From Brevibacterium sp. UMB1308A (GTDB lineage Bacteria > Actinomycetota > Actinomycetes > Actinomycetales > Brevibacteriaceae): DNA of 64,000 nucleotides. The translations under genes were made by a program, and so were the position numbers. The notes beneath the pieces were generated by a model. That model saw only the letters and a program-made list of their open reading frames with translations. It was not told where the DNA came from and did no database searches. This document shows, one piece after another, positions 1 to 10,753 of this stretch (position 1 is the stretch's first letter; every line of letters begins with the position of its first letter). Location: the NCBI RefSeq assembly GCF_030230605.1, contig NZ_JASPDO010000012.1:1-64000 (forward strand), written 5' to 3'.

Positions 1-105
1 CGATGATGAAAACAGGCACCCTATACGAGCCCCGCACCCCGGCGGCGGCTTGACAAACACCATAGGGACACCCCCCCGGCGGTGCGTACCTACCAATGCG
101 TAGAA
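1..105 (+). other. presumed CRISPR leader side
   Basis: No gene is visible here. By repeat orientation this is the leader-proximal side of the array, because the decayed repeats lie at the other end. It is not AT-rich as many leaders are. A TTGACA hexamer at 50-55 has no convincing -10 partner at the expected distance. The cas genes would have to lie to the left of the window. Confidence 0.3.
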
Positions 106-684
106 GTGTTCCCCACGCCCGTGGGGATGAGCCCGTGATTTTGAGGCTCATAAGCGTAACATGTTGCGTGTTCCCCACGCCCGTGGGGATGAGGACCTTG
201 CCGTGGCCGTGCCACAGGGTGCCGCGTGTGTGTTCCCCACGCCCGTGGGGATGAGCCCAAAAACAAGACCGTCCAATTCGAATACACACCGTGTTCCCCA
301 CGCCCGTGGGGATGAGCCCAAGGTGAAGTTTAACGATTGGTTCTATGGTCGGTGTTCCCCACGCCCGTGGGGATGAGCCCGCTCTACTGGGAATCCCCAC
401 TCGACCTTCCCAGTGTTCCCCACGCCCGTGGGGATGAGCCCAAGCCCGGACACGCTTGCTAAGATTCTCCGCGGTGTTCCCCACGCCCGTGGGGATGAGC
501 CTATGCGTGCGAACCGTTTCAACACTTCCACGGCGTGTTCCCCACGCCCGTGGGGATGAGCCCTTCCTCGCCCGTGCCTATCACGGTTCAAACCCGTGTT
601 CCCCACGCCCGTGGGGATGAGCCCGATACCGTAAACAGACTGCGTGCTGACCGTGAGTGTTCCCCACGCCCGTGGGGATGAGCC
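106..684 (+). CRISPR. Type I-E CRISPR array, 10 repeats
   Basis: Ten copies of a 28-nt repeat start at 106, 168, 230, 291, 352, 413, 474, 535, 596 and 657. Each begins GTGTTCCCCACGCCC and ends GTGGGGATGAGCC; a 29th base C is usual but not constant. Spacing is 62 bp for the first two intervals and 61 bp afterwards, so the spacers are 34 and then 33 nt. The copy at 168 has its last two bases changed to GA; the others are identical. The inner palindrome CCCCACG-CCCGTGGGG is the hairpin expected of a type I-E (Cas6e-processed) crRNA, and the sequence is of the common actinobacterial I-E class. No cas gene lies in the window. Short reading frames on the opposite strand (for example 90-287 and 343-687) are repeat-encoded artefacts. 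Confidence 0.97.
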
Positions 685-710
685 CAATCACGCTAAGTTA
701 GGGAGTACAT

Positions 711-1031
711 GTGGATCGAGTACGTTTCGGGGATTTGAAACCATATGAGGTCGTTGACAGTCTCGACGACTTGAAAGGGCCATTGCACGAGCCTATCCGC
801 CTGCCGATCTGGGTTCGGTGGATTGACGACGGCGACATTGATGTGACTGAGCTCGGCGGAGCGCGCCTCGCCTATCAAGCCCTTCTTGCAGAAGGTACCG
901 CTGAGATCCAGGCGCAACTGATAAACAAAGACAGATTGCTTCAGGTATGGCCACATTTGATTCTCGATTCCCGTGTACGGGACCTTTGGGAAGGGCGCTT
1001 CCCTGAGCTGAGGTGCTCCCCACACCCGTGA
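711..1031 (+). CDS. small protein of unknown function inside the CRISPR locus
   Basis: 106 residues from a GTG start with a GGGAG ribosome site at 701-705, 5 nt upstream; an in-frame stop at 699-701 rules out an earlier start. The composition is ordinary and globular: acidic, with W at several positions and a C-terminal motif WEGRFPEL. It does not look like an array-derived artefact. The last six codons run into a decayed CRISPR repeat at 1013, so the original C-terminus may have been lost. The family is not recognised with confidence. It faintly recalls small actinobacterial proteins encoded beside AbiEii-type nucleotidyltransferases, but no toxin partner is present. It sits between the intact array and three decayed repeats, in the same orientation as the array. 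Confidence 0.6.
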   Translation: MDRVRFGDLKPYEVVDSLDDLKGPLHEPIRLPIWVRWIDDGDIDVTELGGARLAYQALLAEGTAEIQAQLINKDRLLQVWPHLILDSRVRDLWEGRFPELRCSPHP

Positions 1032-1161
1032 GGATGAGCCTGGCACTGTATGCACTGCTCTGCATAGTCCTCCGTGTTCCCCACACCCGTGGGGTTGCCC
1101 CCACATCGTCGGAATCATCACAGTGGTGAAGTCGTGCTCCCATCGCCTGTGGGGACGAGGT
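1013..1161 (+). repeat. three decayed CRISPR repeats
   Basis: Degenerate copies of the array repeat lie at 1013-1040 (three mismatches to consensus), 1074-1101 (mainly changed in its last third) and 1134-1161 (many changes). They keep spacings of 61 and 60 bp, which identifies them as the old trailer end of the array rather than chance palindromes. The distance from the last intact repeat (657) to 1013 is 356 bp, not a multiple of 61, so the intervening ORF-bearing segment was inserted or replaced several repeat units. Confidence 0.85.
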
Positions 1162-1496
1162 CGCGTTTCTCATGCCAGAGGGGTTTCGGGCGACACCACC
1201 AAAATCACCATTGATTAAATTACACATAATTAATTAGAAGTGTTCAACATTCAGGAAATTACACAATAAATGCATCCAGGGTGACGCTATACACAATTAT
1301 TCCACATTGCACATTTCCAGAATGTTTCAAACGTTTCACAAACGTTTCCGCAGGTCACAGCCCCTCCACTCCAAACCTTTCTCTCAATTTTTATTCGCAA
1401 ATCTATATACAAGCATCCATTTAGTGCTGTAGTTTTAATCCGTCGACCACGTCGATCAAAAGTATGAAAAGAACCGACGAGACTGGAGGAACAACT
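1162..1496. other. AT-rich intergenic region before amt
   Basis: About 335 bp without a supported gene. It is markedly AT-rich around 1210-1280 compared with its neighbours and contains the repeated AAACGTTTC element described separately, a likely nitrogen-control site for amt. No tRNA or small-RNA hairpin was recognised. Confidence 0.5.
1324..1358 (-). promoter_or_regulatory. putative GlnR-type operator of amt-glnK
   Basis: On the minus strand the order is GTGAC, GAAAC, GAAAC, GAAAC, whose plus-strand complements lie at 1354-1358, 1344-1348, 1333-1337 and 1324-1328, that is 10, 11 and 9 bp apart. Actinobacterial GlnR sites are built of GTnAC and GAAAC half-sites about 11 bp apart, and amtB-glnK is a classic GlnR target. 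The operator call is an inference from spacing, half-sites and the downstream genes. Confidence 0.5.
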
Positions 1497-2804
1497 ATGA
1501 CACCGGATCAGGTTGCAGCGGCGTCGGGAAACGCGAGCTGGATGCTCATCTCAGCTTCACTTGTGCTTCTAATGACACCCGCCCTAGCACTGTTTTACGG
1601 CGGCATGTCACGCCAGAAATCCGTTTTGAACATGATGCTGATGAGCTTTGGAGCAATCGCGGTAGTCAGCATCGTCTACGTGCTGTGGGGCTGGTCAATG
1701 TCCTACGGCTCACAATCCATCCTGGGCCTGTTTGCTAACCCCTTTGAGTTCTTTGGACTGCGGAACTCAATCACAGACACTAACGGCAACTTCATCGCGG
1801 GAGCCAGTGGTTACGCCAACATTATTGACATTGGCTTCCAGCTGACCTTCGCATCCATTTCCGTTGCACTCATCTCAGGAGCACTAGCCGAACGCGTCAA
1901 GTTCAGCACCTGGCTAGGCTTCGTCGTACTGTGGGTGACCTTCGTGTACTTCCCGCTTGCACACATGGTGTGGGGCGGCGGTCTACTGTCACACAGCGCA
2001 ACCGGGCTTTCTGCGATGCTGTTCGGCTCTAACGGCGAAGAAGCAAACGTCGCCCCCATCGACTTCGCGGGAGGCACAGTCGTCCACATTTCAGCCGGCA
2101 CCGCCGCCCTGGCGCTTGCCCTCATCGTTGGCAAACGCGCCAACTTCATGAAATCCCCACACCGCCCACACAACGTTCCATTCGTCATGCTGGGTGCAGC
2201 CCTACTGTGGTTCGGTTGGTTCGGCTTCAACGGCGGTTCGGCATTTGCCGCCGACGGAGCCGCTGGACTCGCCTGGCTCAACACAACCGTAGCTACCGGC
2301 GCCGCCATGTTGGGCTGGCTAGCCTACGAACGCATCACTGAAGGCCAGCCAACCTCACTGGGTGCCGCCTCGGGCGTTGTCGCCGGACTTGTCACCATTA
2401 CTCCGGCAGCCGGAGACCTCACCCCACTCACCTCAATCACTCTGGGTGTCATCGGTGGCGTACTAGGAGCGTGGGGAGTTGGCCTGAAATACAAGTTCCA
2501 CTATGACGATTCGCTTGATGTTGTAGGCGTCCACCTGGTCGCAGCCCTCTGGGGGACAATCGGCGTGGGACTCTTTGCCAACGACCGTGGCCTACTGACC
2601 GGCGGTGGGATGGAAGGGCTCAAGCTCTTCATCATCCAGGTACTGATTGCAGTCATCGCGATGCTCGTTTCGGGTCTTTTCACCGCACTAATCGCGTTGC
2701 TCCTCAAATCAACATCCGGCTGGAGAATTGACCCCAAACAGGAGTTCACCGGCATCGACATCACCACCCACGGCGAGTCCGCCTACGACCGAAGCATCTT
2801 ATAG
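1497..2804 (+). CDS. amt: ammonium transporter Amt
   Basis: Ammonium/ammonia channel of the Amt/Rh family, in the cytoplasmic membrane. The ATG at 1497 is chosen over 1464 because GGAGGA at 1485-1490 lies 6 nt upstream; this gives 435 residues, normal for the family, with about 11 membrane segments. The twin pore histidines are visible at about residues 197 (GGTVVHISAG) and 346 (DVVGVHLVAALWG), and the family signatures FYGG and WFGFNGGSA are intact. glnK follows 38 bp downstream, the usual amt-glnK pair in which GlnK blocks the channel when nitrogen is plentiful. A GlnR-like element lies about 140 bp upstream. Confidence 0.97.
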   Translation: MTPDQVAAASGNASWMLISASLVLLMTPALALFYGGMSRQKSVLNMMLMSFGAIAVVSIVYVLWGWSMSYGSQSILGLFANPFEFFGLRNSITDTNGNFIAGASGYANIIDIGFQLTFASISVALISGALAERVKFSTWLGFVVLWVTFVYFPLAHMVWGGGLLSHSATGLSAMLFGSNGEEANVAPIDFAGGTVVHISAGTAALALALIVGKRANFMKSPHRPHNVPFVMLGAALLWFGWFGFNGGSAFAADGAAGLAWLNTTVATGAAMLGWLAYERITEGQPTSLGAASGVVAGLVTITPAAGDLTPLTSITLGVIGGVLGAWGVGLKYKFHYDDSLDVVGVHLVAALWGTIGVGLFANDRGLLTGGGMEGLKLFIIQVLIAVIAMLVSGLFTALIALLLKSTSGWRIDPKQEFTGIDITTHGESAYDRSIL

Positions 2805-2833
2805 GCCGCCCGCTACACCCCCACCTTCATTAA

Positions 2834-3181
<348 letters not shown>

Positions 3182-3194
3182 CGACCACCGTGAG

Positions 3195-3223
3195 TGTGGG
3201 GCAGGGTGCTTACTTGCCCCACA
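3195..3223. terminator. possible bidirectional terminator
   Basis: Perfect 9-bp stem TGTGGGGCA/TGCCCCACA with an 11-nt loop between the converging ends of glnK and the amidase gene. It lacks a strong T tract, and its right part overlaps the last codons of the amidase gene. Confidence 0.4.
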
Positions 3224-5240
3224 TCACGCGGGTGCCCCGCTTCTTGTGGTACACAACTGTTCCGCCTTGGAACTTTTGGCGCACTTCGTCACCTGATTTG
3301 TATGGGTCCGTTTTGGGGTAGCCCAGGCGTCCTTGTTCCCATCCTTGTTTGCTCCAGGTGTTTCGAATCGCACCACTCGTGTAGTGCGCACCGGTCTTCT
3401 TGGACCAGTGGACGCTTCCGTGTTCAAAGTGCTGGAACGCACCGGGCTTCTTGCCACTGATCTGTTTTTCAGTGCTCACCGGGTTCTTGAGCGTCGCCTT
3501 GTTGCGCTCCCAGTTAGACTTCATGCCTCCCCACAGCGGGTGCGTTCCCCGCTTGGAGTGAATAATGGCGCCACCTTCAAAGTTCTGACGCACGCGGTCC
3601 CCGCTCTTGAATGGGTCCGAGGTGGGATAACCTAACCGTCCCTGCTCCCACCTGTGTTTACTCCAGGTGTTACGGATCCCGCCGTTCGTGTAGTGCGCAC
3701 CGGAATTCTTAGACCAGTGAATACTGCCATTCTCAAAGTGCTGGAACGAGCCGGGCTTCTTCCCACTGATCTTCTTTTCAACGCTCACCGGGTACTTCAC
3801 GGCCCCCTTGCTCCGCTCCCAGTTTGACTGGATCCCGCCCCACACGGGGTAAGTGCCACGCGAATGTTCAATGATCGCGCCACCTTCAAAGCTTTGACGC
3901 CACCCGTGACCAAACTTGTAACGGTCCGACTTGGGGAAGCCCAACCGGCCACGTTCCCATCCGTGTTGTGACCAGACTTTACGCATGGGCGCTGAGTACG
4001 CAGTGAAGTACACGCCCTGCTTTGACTGGTACACCACGCCGTTCTTGAAGTTCTGCAAAACACCTTTACCGGACTTTCGTTGCGGGTTCTGCGGTGGCCC
4101 GGTTTCATCTTTGTGCTTGTTGTAGTACTCCTGAATCCCCTTCGACTCAATAGGCGCCGCGGGTTTCACCGGCTGAGAAATCCGCAACTGTGCCAACTGC
4201 CCGTAGAGCCCCGCACCCGGGCAGTCTGTGTTCCCCACGTCCCGGTGTCCAAAAACCCGAGGCAGCGTCCGCACAGTACCCTCTTTGAACTTCGACGTGC
4301 CGCCTTTGGACGTCAGTTTCACCGTGGAGCTAGGGTCGTATCCCCACAACTGACCCTGCCAACTCACAATTTTCTTCAGCGAGTTCAGCACCGCTGAGCT
4401 CGCCGGCTTGTTGTACGTACCCAGCACGGAAATACCAAACGTACTGGTGTTAAACCCACCAGCGTGTGCACCAATCACCGCATCAGTGAGCCCGCCGGAA
4501 CGGGCTTCGTAGATGTTGCCCCATTTGTCGACGACCATGTTGTACCCGATGTCGCACCATTTGCGACCGTTCTGGTGGTACCCCTGGATACCGCGCAGAA
4601 TGGATGGCACCTGCGCTTGGGTGTAGGAATTGGAACCCGCGGTGTGGTGGATGACCACTGCCTTGTTAACTTTGGTTTCTTCCACTGGGCAGCCTTTGCG
4701 TGGCTCTTTCGCTCCCCAGTCTTTGCGGGATGTGTAGGTGAATCCGCCAATCTGGGATCCACCTGTAGCATGAGCGGGCGCAGCACCCGCGACGGCCCCA
4801 CCTGGGCGAACGTTGCCCGTCACTCCGGTTTCTGCAACGTACAGATCAGATTTTTGTTCCGTGCGAATCTCAACAGAGGTGCCCGCTGGCACTACTAGCG
4901 GTTCAGTACCCTGTAACGCTTTCCCTGCTTCACCCGTTCCAGCGTCAGGCCCGTCTGCGTCGTCAGCTGGCAACTCTTTCCAAGGACTCCACTGACCGTT
5001 GTGATCCTTGGAACGGTATTCGGCTTTTTCAATCCCGGTGTTGCCTTGCCACGTAGCGCCTACTACAGACACTTTGGCTTTAGGCGTTTCCACCTTTTTG
5101 ATTTGCCCACGTGAAACACTGATTTCACGGGTTTTTGTCTCAGGAGCTTTGGCTTGTGTCACCACTGTTGGTAGCGGTGCAACGACAAGACCAATGGCCA
5201 AGGTTACGGATGTAAGAATGCGCGGGAGCGAAGATGGCAT
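3210..5240 (-). CDS. secreted N-acetylmuramoyl-L-alanine amidase with LGFP repeats
   Basis: Peptidoglycan amidase that cleaves the bond between MurNAc and the stem peptide. 676 residues: signal peptide at about 1-30, an N-terminal segment of unknown fold, an Amidase_2/PGRP zinc domain at about 165-345, then LGFP repeats from about 385 to the end. Zinc ligands are visible as His198 or His199 (VVIHHTAG), His332 (FGHRD) and Cys340 (TDCPG). The LGFP units (W...G.LG.P, F.GG.I) recur about every 50 residues and are regarded in corynebacteria and mycobacteria as cell-wall anchoring modules. AGGAAG precedes the ATG. It is monocistronic and converges on glnK. Two adjacent LGFP blocks are very similar in DNA and protein, pointing to internal duplication. 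Confidence 0.93.
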   Translation of the reverse strand: MPSSLPRILTSVTLAIGLVVAPLPTVVTQAKAPETKTREISVSRGQIKKVETPKAKVSVVGATWQGNTGIEKAEYRSKDHNGQWSPWKELPADDADGPDAGTGEAGKALQGTEPLVVPAGTSVEIRTEQKSDLYVAETGVTGNVRPGGAVAGAAPAHATGGSQIGGFTYTSRKDWGAKEPRKGCPVEETKVNKAVVIHHTAGSNSYTQAQVPSILRGIQGYHQNGRKWCDIGYNMVVDKWGNIYEARSGGLTDAVIGAHAGGFNTSTFGISVLGTYNKPASSAVLNSLKKIVSWQGQLWGYDPSSTVKLTSKGGTSKFKEGTVRTLPRVFGHRDVGNTDCPGAGLYGQLAQLRISQPVKPAAPIESKGIQEYYNKHKDETGPPQNPQRKSGKGVLQNFKNGVVYQSKQGVYFTAYSAPMRKVWSQHGWERGRLGFPKSDRYKFGHGWRQSFEGGAIIEHSRGTYPVWGGIQSNWERSKGAVKYPVSVEKKISGKKPGSFQHFENGSIHWSKNSGAHYTNGGIRNTWSKHRWEQGRLGYPTSDPFKSGDRVRQNFEGGAIIHSKRGTHPLWGGMKSNWERNKATLKNPVSTEKQISGKKPGAFQHFEHGSVHWSKKTGAHYTSGAIRNTWSKQGWEQGRLGYPKTDPYKSGDEVRQKFQGGTVVYHKKRGTRVMWGK

Positions 5241-5286
5241 AGGTGAAACTTCCTGTCACTCATCACCTAACAACAATTCTTCGATT

Positions 5287-5292
5287 ATTGTA
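5287..5292 (-). promoter_or_regulatory. possible -10 element of the amidase gene
   Basis: TACAAT on the minus strand, about 46 nt upstream of the amidase ATG, in a short AT-rich patch between two genes. No clear -35 was found. Confidence 0.35.
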
Positions 5293-5323
5293 ACTTCAGC
5301 TCCCGCGCGTTCGCTACGCCGTT

Positions 5324-6148
5324 TTATGCGCGCGCCAGAATGTTCCGTGCCTGCTGGAGCAACGGTTCGTCAATCATCTGACCCTGGTACGTCCACGCAC
5401 CGGCATCCGCACTCGAAGCCGCCTGGATCACACCACGCGCCCATTCGAGTTGTTCACCGGAGGGCCTAAACGCGTTCCGCACAACTTCCACGTGCTTGGG
5501 GTGGATGAGCGCCTTGGCATCAAAACCGCAGTTGACTGCGTCATCGGCTTCCACGCCGAGGTCGTCCAAGTTGTCAATGTCCGTCCACACCGAGTCGATG
5601 GCAAGTTTTCCGTGCGCTTTAGCAGCCATGAGCACCCTGGCGCGGGTGTAGACCGCGGGTGCCCGATAGTCACCGGCCGCCGTGCGGGAGTGGCCGCCAC
5701 CCAGGGAAGCGAAAAGGTCTTCAGCACCCCACATGAGGCCGGTCACGCCTTCGTGCGCAGCAATGGTATCCACGTTAACGACGCCTTTGACGGTTTCGAT
5801 CAGCGCGTACACCTTGAGTCCACGGATGTGTTCCAGGGCTTCCGTGTCCTCGACCTTTGGCAGCATGACCGAATAGCCACTGCCCGGCAGCTCAGAAAGT
5901 AGCTTGAGGTCCGAGTGGAACCACTCCGATCCCACCGGGTTGATGCGCACCACGGTTTTCGTGGGGTCGAGCGCTTGATCGCTATTCTGAAACTCCAGAA
6001 ATGCCTTACGCGCGTCAGCTTTGTGGGCAGGTGACACAGCGTCTTCGAGGTCCACGATCACCACGTCTGAGCGTTCTGCGGCCTTGGTGTAACGGTCGTT
6101 ACGGTCGCCGGGAACAAACAACCAAGCGGGTTTCACTGTTGTGGCCAT
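5324..6148 (-). CDS. citE: HpcH/HpaI-family CoA-ester lyase (CitE-like)
   Basis: TIM-barrel aldolase that cleaves a beta-hydroxyacyl-CoA. 274 residues, typical of the stand-alone CitE-like group. Visible motifs: FVPGDRNDR, DLEDAV, VRIN and the acidic metal ligands Glu118 (ALIETVKG) and Asp144 (WGAEDL). It is the last gene of an operon ordered accD-accA-fadE-(deacetylase)-maoC-citE. The same order in M. tuberculosis (Rv2502c to Rv2498c) ends in a bifunctional (S)-citramalyl-CoA/(R)-HMG-CoA lyase used for itaconate breakdown and leucine catabolism, so this substrate is inferred from synteny. AGGG precedes the ATG, and the gap after maoC is 5 bp. Confidence 0.88.
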   Translation of the reverse strand: MATTVKPAWLFVPGDRNDRYTKAAERSDVVIVDLEDAVSPAHKADARKAFLEFQNSDQALDPTKTVVRINPVGSEWFHSDLKLLSELPGSGYSVMLPKVEDTEALEHIRGLKVYALIETVKGVVNVDTIAAHEGVTGLMWGAEDLFASLGGGHSRTAAGDYRAPAVYTRARVLMAAKAHGKLAIDSVWTDIDNLDDLGVEADDAVNCGFDAKALIHPKHVEVVRNAFRPSGEQLEWARGVIQAASSADAGAWTYQGQMIDEPLLQQARNILARA

Positions 6149-6153
6149 GTCAC

Positions 6154-6669
6154 TTACCCTTCGTTCTTTTCTGCGTGGTCTGATGTAAACACCATGGTCT
6201 GACGCACGGCTTTCGCTACGATTGCGCCGTCCTGGTTACGCCCAATGTGTTCAAGGGTGACAATCCCCTGCCCTGGACGTGACCGCGACAAACGCTTGTC
6301 CAGGATCTTGGTTTCCGCATACAGCGTGTCCCCGTGGAACAGCGGTTTGGGGAATGCGACCTCGGAGAACCCTAGGTTCCCCACGATGGTGCCCTGGGTC
6401 AGCTGGCTGACAGACAGCCCCACCAGCGTGGCCAGCGTGAACATGGAGTTCACCAACCGCTCACCAAAAGGTTCCGATTCAGCAAAAGCTGCGTCTAAGT
6501 GCAACGCTTGCGTGTTCATGGTGACCGCGGTGAACCACGTGTTGTCTGCTTCCGTGATCGTGCGGCCCGGGGCGTGCTTGTAAACCGTGCCCACTTCCAT
6601 TTCGTCGAACCACAGTCCACGTTGCTGGACCACTGCCGACTCATGTTCTTCATGTGTGTTGTGCGTCAT
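6154..6669 (-). CDS. MaoC-family enoyl-CoA hydratase
   Basis: Hot-dog fold hydratase, 171 residues. The MaoC active-site region is recognisable as FTAVTMNTQALHLD (usual form: GD.NP.H.D), here with N and H retained and the Asp replaced; the following helix has the family pattern LVNSMFTLATLVGLS. It stands directly before citE. By analogy with Rv2499c it would hydrate mesaconyl/itaconyl-type or methylglutaconyl-type CoA esters whose product the lyase cleaves. The assignment to this pathway rests on gene order. Confidence 0.85.
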   Translation of the reverse strand: MTHNTHEEHESAVVQQRGLWFDEMEVGTVYKHAPGRTITEADNTWFTAVTMNTQALHLDAAFAESEPFGERLVNSMFTLATLVGLSVSQLTQGTIVGNLGFSEVAFPKPLFHGDTLYAETKILDKRLSRSRPGQGIVTLEHIGRNQDGAIVAKAVRQTMVFTSDHAEKNEG

Positions 6670-6688
6670 ATCTTCACATTACCCGTGC

Positions 6689-7582
6689 TTAATTGATGAC
6701 CCCGAATTCGTAGCCCCGCTTCTTCAGCTCCTTGACCAGCGGAGCGATCCCTTCAGCAGTGGCATCGTTATCGCGGAAGTCGTGCATGAGGATGACGGCG
6801 ACATTCGGGGAATCCGACAAGGTCGACAAAGCTCGCTTGGCCCGACCTTCACCCGTGGAACTCGCCGAATCGGTACCGTCCCCATTTTCAGAGTTCCAGT
6901 CGATCCAGTACGAACCCTTCTTTTCAAGGGCTTTATCTGCAGCACCCATTTTGCGCCACCCGTGCCCGCCTGGGTAGCGGTGGCCGTGCACCTCGTAGTC
7001 CTCACCCAGCACGTTGCGCACAGATGTGAGGGCCTTGTCGTAGTCCTTTGAGATGTTCTTAGCGTTGGCCTGGCGCCCTGGGTACAGGTACGAGTACTTG
7101 TGCGAATAGGTGTGGATGCACACCGAGTTCCCGTCCTCAATGGTCTGCTTGAGGTGTTTATCACCGTCGGGCCCTTCGACCCCCAGTTCACCGGCAATCA
7201 CGAAGAACGTGGCAGGCGCGCCGGCTTTTTTGAGTTCCTTAAGCACCGTGGGCGTGATGTTCGTGGGACCGTCGTCGAACGTGAGGAAGGCGATCTTCTT
7301 CTTAGGGTAGTTGGCCGCCTCGGCTTTCTCCCCGTGCAACCAGTTGTGTACGTCTTTGGCTTCGTATGCGTATTCCGCCGCCTCGTACGAATGGTTGGTT
7401 CCCGGCTTCAGCTCGGTGGGGTCGGGAGTGGGCGTTGGGGTTGGGGTGGGCGTGCTTTCGGGGCTCGCCGAGGTGGTTGGGGCTCCCTGCCCGCCTCCCG
7501 AGGTGGATTCGGAGCCGTTGGTCCCGCACCCTGACAGGACCAAGGCTCCGACAACTACACTTGAAAAAATTGCGCGTTTCAC
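6689..7582 (-). CDS. polysaccharide deacetylase lipoprotein
   Basis: NodB-type carbohydrate esterase, 297 residues, GTG start. The lipoprotein signal peptide ends in LSGC (Cys19), so the enzyme should be anchored on the outer face of the membrane. A Ser/Thr/Pro linker with (TP)n repeats follows, then the deacetylase domain at about 95-290 with FLTFDDGP (catalytic and metal Asp), HTYSHKY (two metal His) and the RYPGG motif. Likely substrate is peptidoglycan or another cell-wall glycan. It sits inside an acyl-CoA catabolic operon between fadE and maoC (gaps 39 and 19 bp), where it has no obvious metabolic reason to be. Confidence 0.9.
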   Translation of the reverse strand: MKRAIFSSVVVGALVLSGCGTNGSESTSGGGQGAPTTSASPESTPTPTPTPTPDPTELKPGTNHSYEAAEYAYEAKDVHNWLHGEKAEAANYPKKKIAFLTFDDGPTNITPTVLKELKKAGAPATFFVIAGELGVEGPDGDKHLKQTIEDGNSVCIHTYSHKYSYLYPGRQANAKNISKDYDKALTSVRNVLGEDYEVHGHRYPGGHGWRKMGAADKALEKKGSYWIDWNSENGDGTDSASSTGEGRAKRALSTLSDSPNVAVILMHDFRDNDATAEGIAPLVKELKKRGYEFGVIN

Positions 7583-7621
7583 GCTCTTATTGTTTCCAAA
7601 ACGGAACGTGCTTTCAAACGC

Positions 7622-8793
7622 TTATGCCAGGCCCAGTTCGCGAGCAATGAGCATGTACTGGACCTCAGTGGTTCCTTCGCCCACTTCCAGGATCTTGGAG
7701 TCGCGGTAGTGGCGGGCAACCAGGTATTCGTTCATGAATCCGTAGCCACCGAAGATCTGGGTGGCGTCACGCGCGTTGTCCATTGCAGCGTCACCTGCGA
7801 TCAGCTTGGCGACAGCGGCTTCCTTCTTGAACGGAAGGCCAGACTCCATGCGGGAGGCCGCCAGGTAGTACGCAGCGCGGGCAGCTACCACGCGGGCTTC
7901 CATGCGCGCGATCTTGAACTGGATGCCCTGGTAGTTGGCGATCGGCTTGCCGAAGGTCACGCGTTCCTTCGCGTACCGCACCGACTCATCTACGCATCCT
8001 TGTGCGGCACCCACGGACAGGGCGGCGACTGCGATACGGCCTTCGTCCAGGATGCGCAGGAAGTTGGCGTAACCTCGGCCGCGTTCACCCAGCAGGTTCT
8101 CTTCCGGAACACGCACGTTGTCGAAGGTCAGCGGGTGGGTGTCGGAGGAGTTCCAGCCCACCTTGTCGTAGGCAGGTTCAGCGGTGAAACCAGGGGTTCC
8201 AGTAGGGATCATAATGGTGGAAATCTCTGGCTTTTCCTTACCGTCGCGACCCGTGCGGATTCCGGTGACGGCGGTAGCGGTGACCAGGCGGGTGATGTCC
8301 GTTCCGGAGTTCGTGATGAACTGCTTGGATCCGTTGATGACCCATTCGCCGTTTTCCAAAACAGCCTTCGTCTTGGTGCCGCCGGCGTCGGAGCCGGCCT
8401 CGGCCTCGGTCAACCCGAACGCAGCCAACCCAGAGCCATCGGTGAGCTTGGGCAGCCATTCCTGCTTCTGCTCTTCGGTTCCAAAGCGGTAGATGGGCAT
8501 AGCACCCAGCGAAACCCCGGCCTCCAGCGTGATGGCCAGCGACTGGTTGTTGCGCGCCAGCTCTTCAATAGCCAGGCACAGGGCGAAGTAGTCGCCGCCC
8601 ATTCCGCCGTACTTTTCATCAAAAGGCAGACCGAACAGTCCCATCTGGCCCATTTTCGCGACCAGCTTGTACGGGAATTCGTGCTTTGCGTCGAGTTCGG
8701 CGCTAACAGGTGCGACTTCTTCGTCTGAGAACTTTGCAACCTGCTGACGTAGGGATTCGTATTCTTCCGGCAACTGGCCGGGCATAAATGTGA

Positions 8794-8797
<4 letters not shown>
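7622..8797 (-). CDS. acyl-CoA dehydrogenase
   Basis: FAD-dependent acyl-CoA dehydrogenase, 391 residues, full length. Signatures AFGLTEAEAGSDAGG, QFITNSGTD, RYAKERVTFGKPI and the C-terminal GEGTTEVQ are present. The Glu of GEGTTEVQ is the MCAD-type catalytic base position; classical isovaleryl-CoA dehydrogenases have lost it and use a different Glu. A branched short-chain substrate (2-methylbutyryl- or isobutyryl-like, as for mycobacterial FadE19) therefore fits at least as well as isovaleryl-CoA. The ATG overlaps the stop of the carboxylase gene (ATGA), so translation is coupled. Confidence 0.94.
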
Positions 8798-10746
<1,949 letters not shown>

Positions 10747-10753
10747 GTCGATG

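Noticed and set aside
90..687. Open frames on both strands across the CRISPR array
   Set aside because: Their sequence is the translated repeat (SSPRAWGT, PHARGDE, IPTGVGNT) recurring every 61 bp.
1162..1320. AT-rich stretch right of the decayed repeats as a CRISPR leader
   Set aside because: By repeat orientation and by repeat decay this is the trailer side; a leader is expected on the left.
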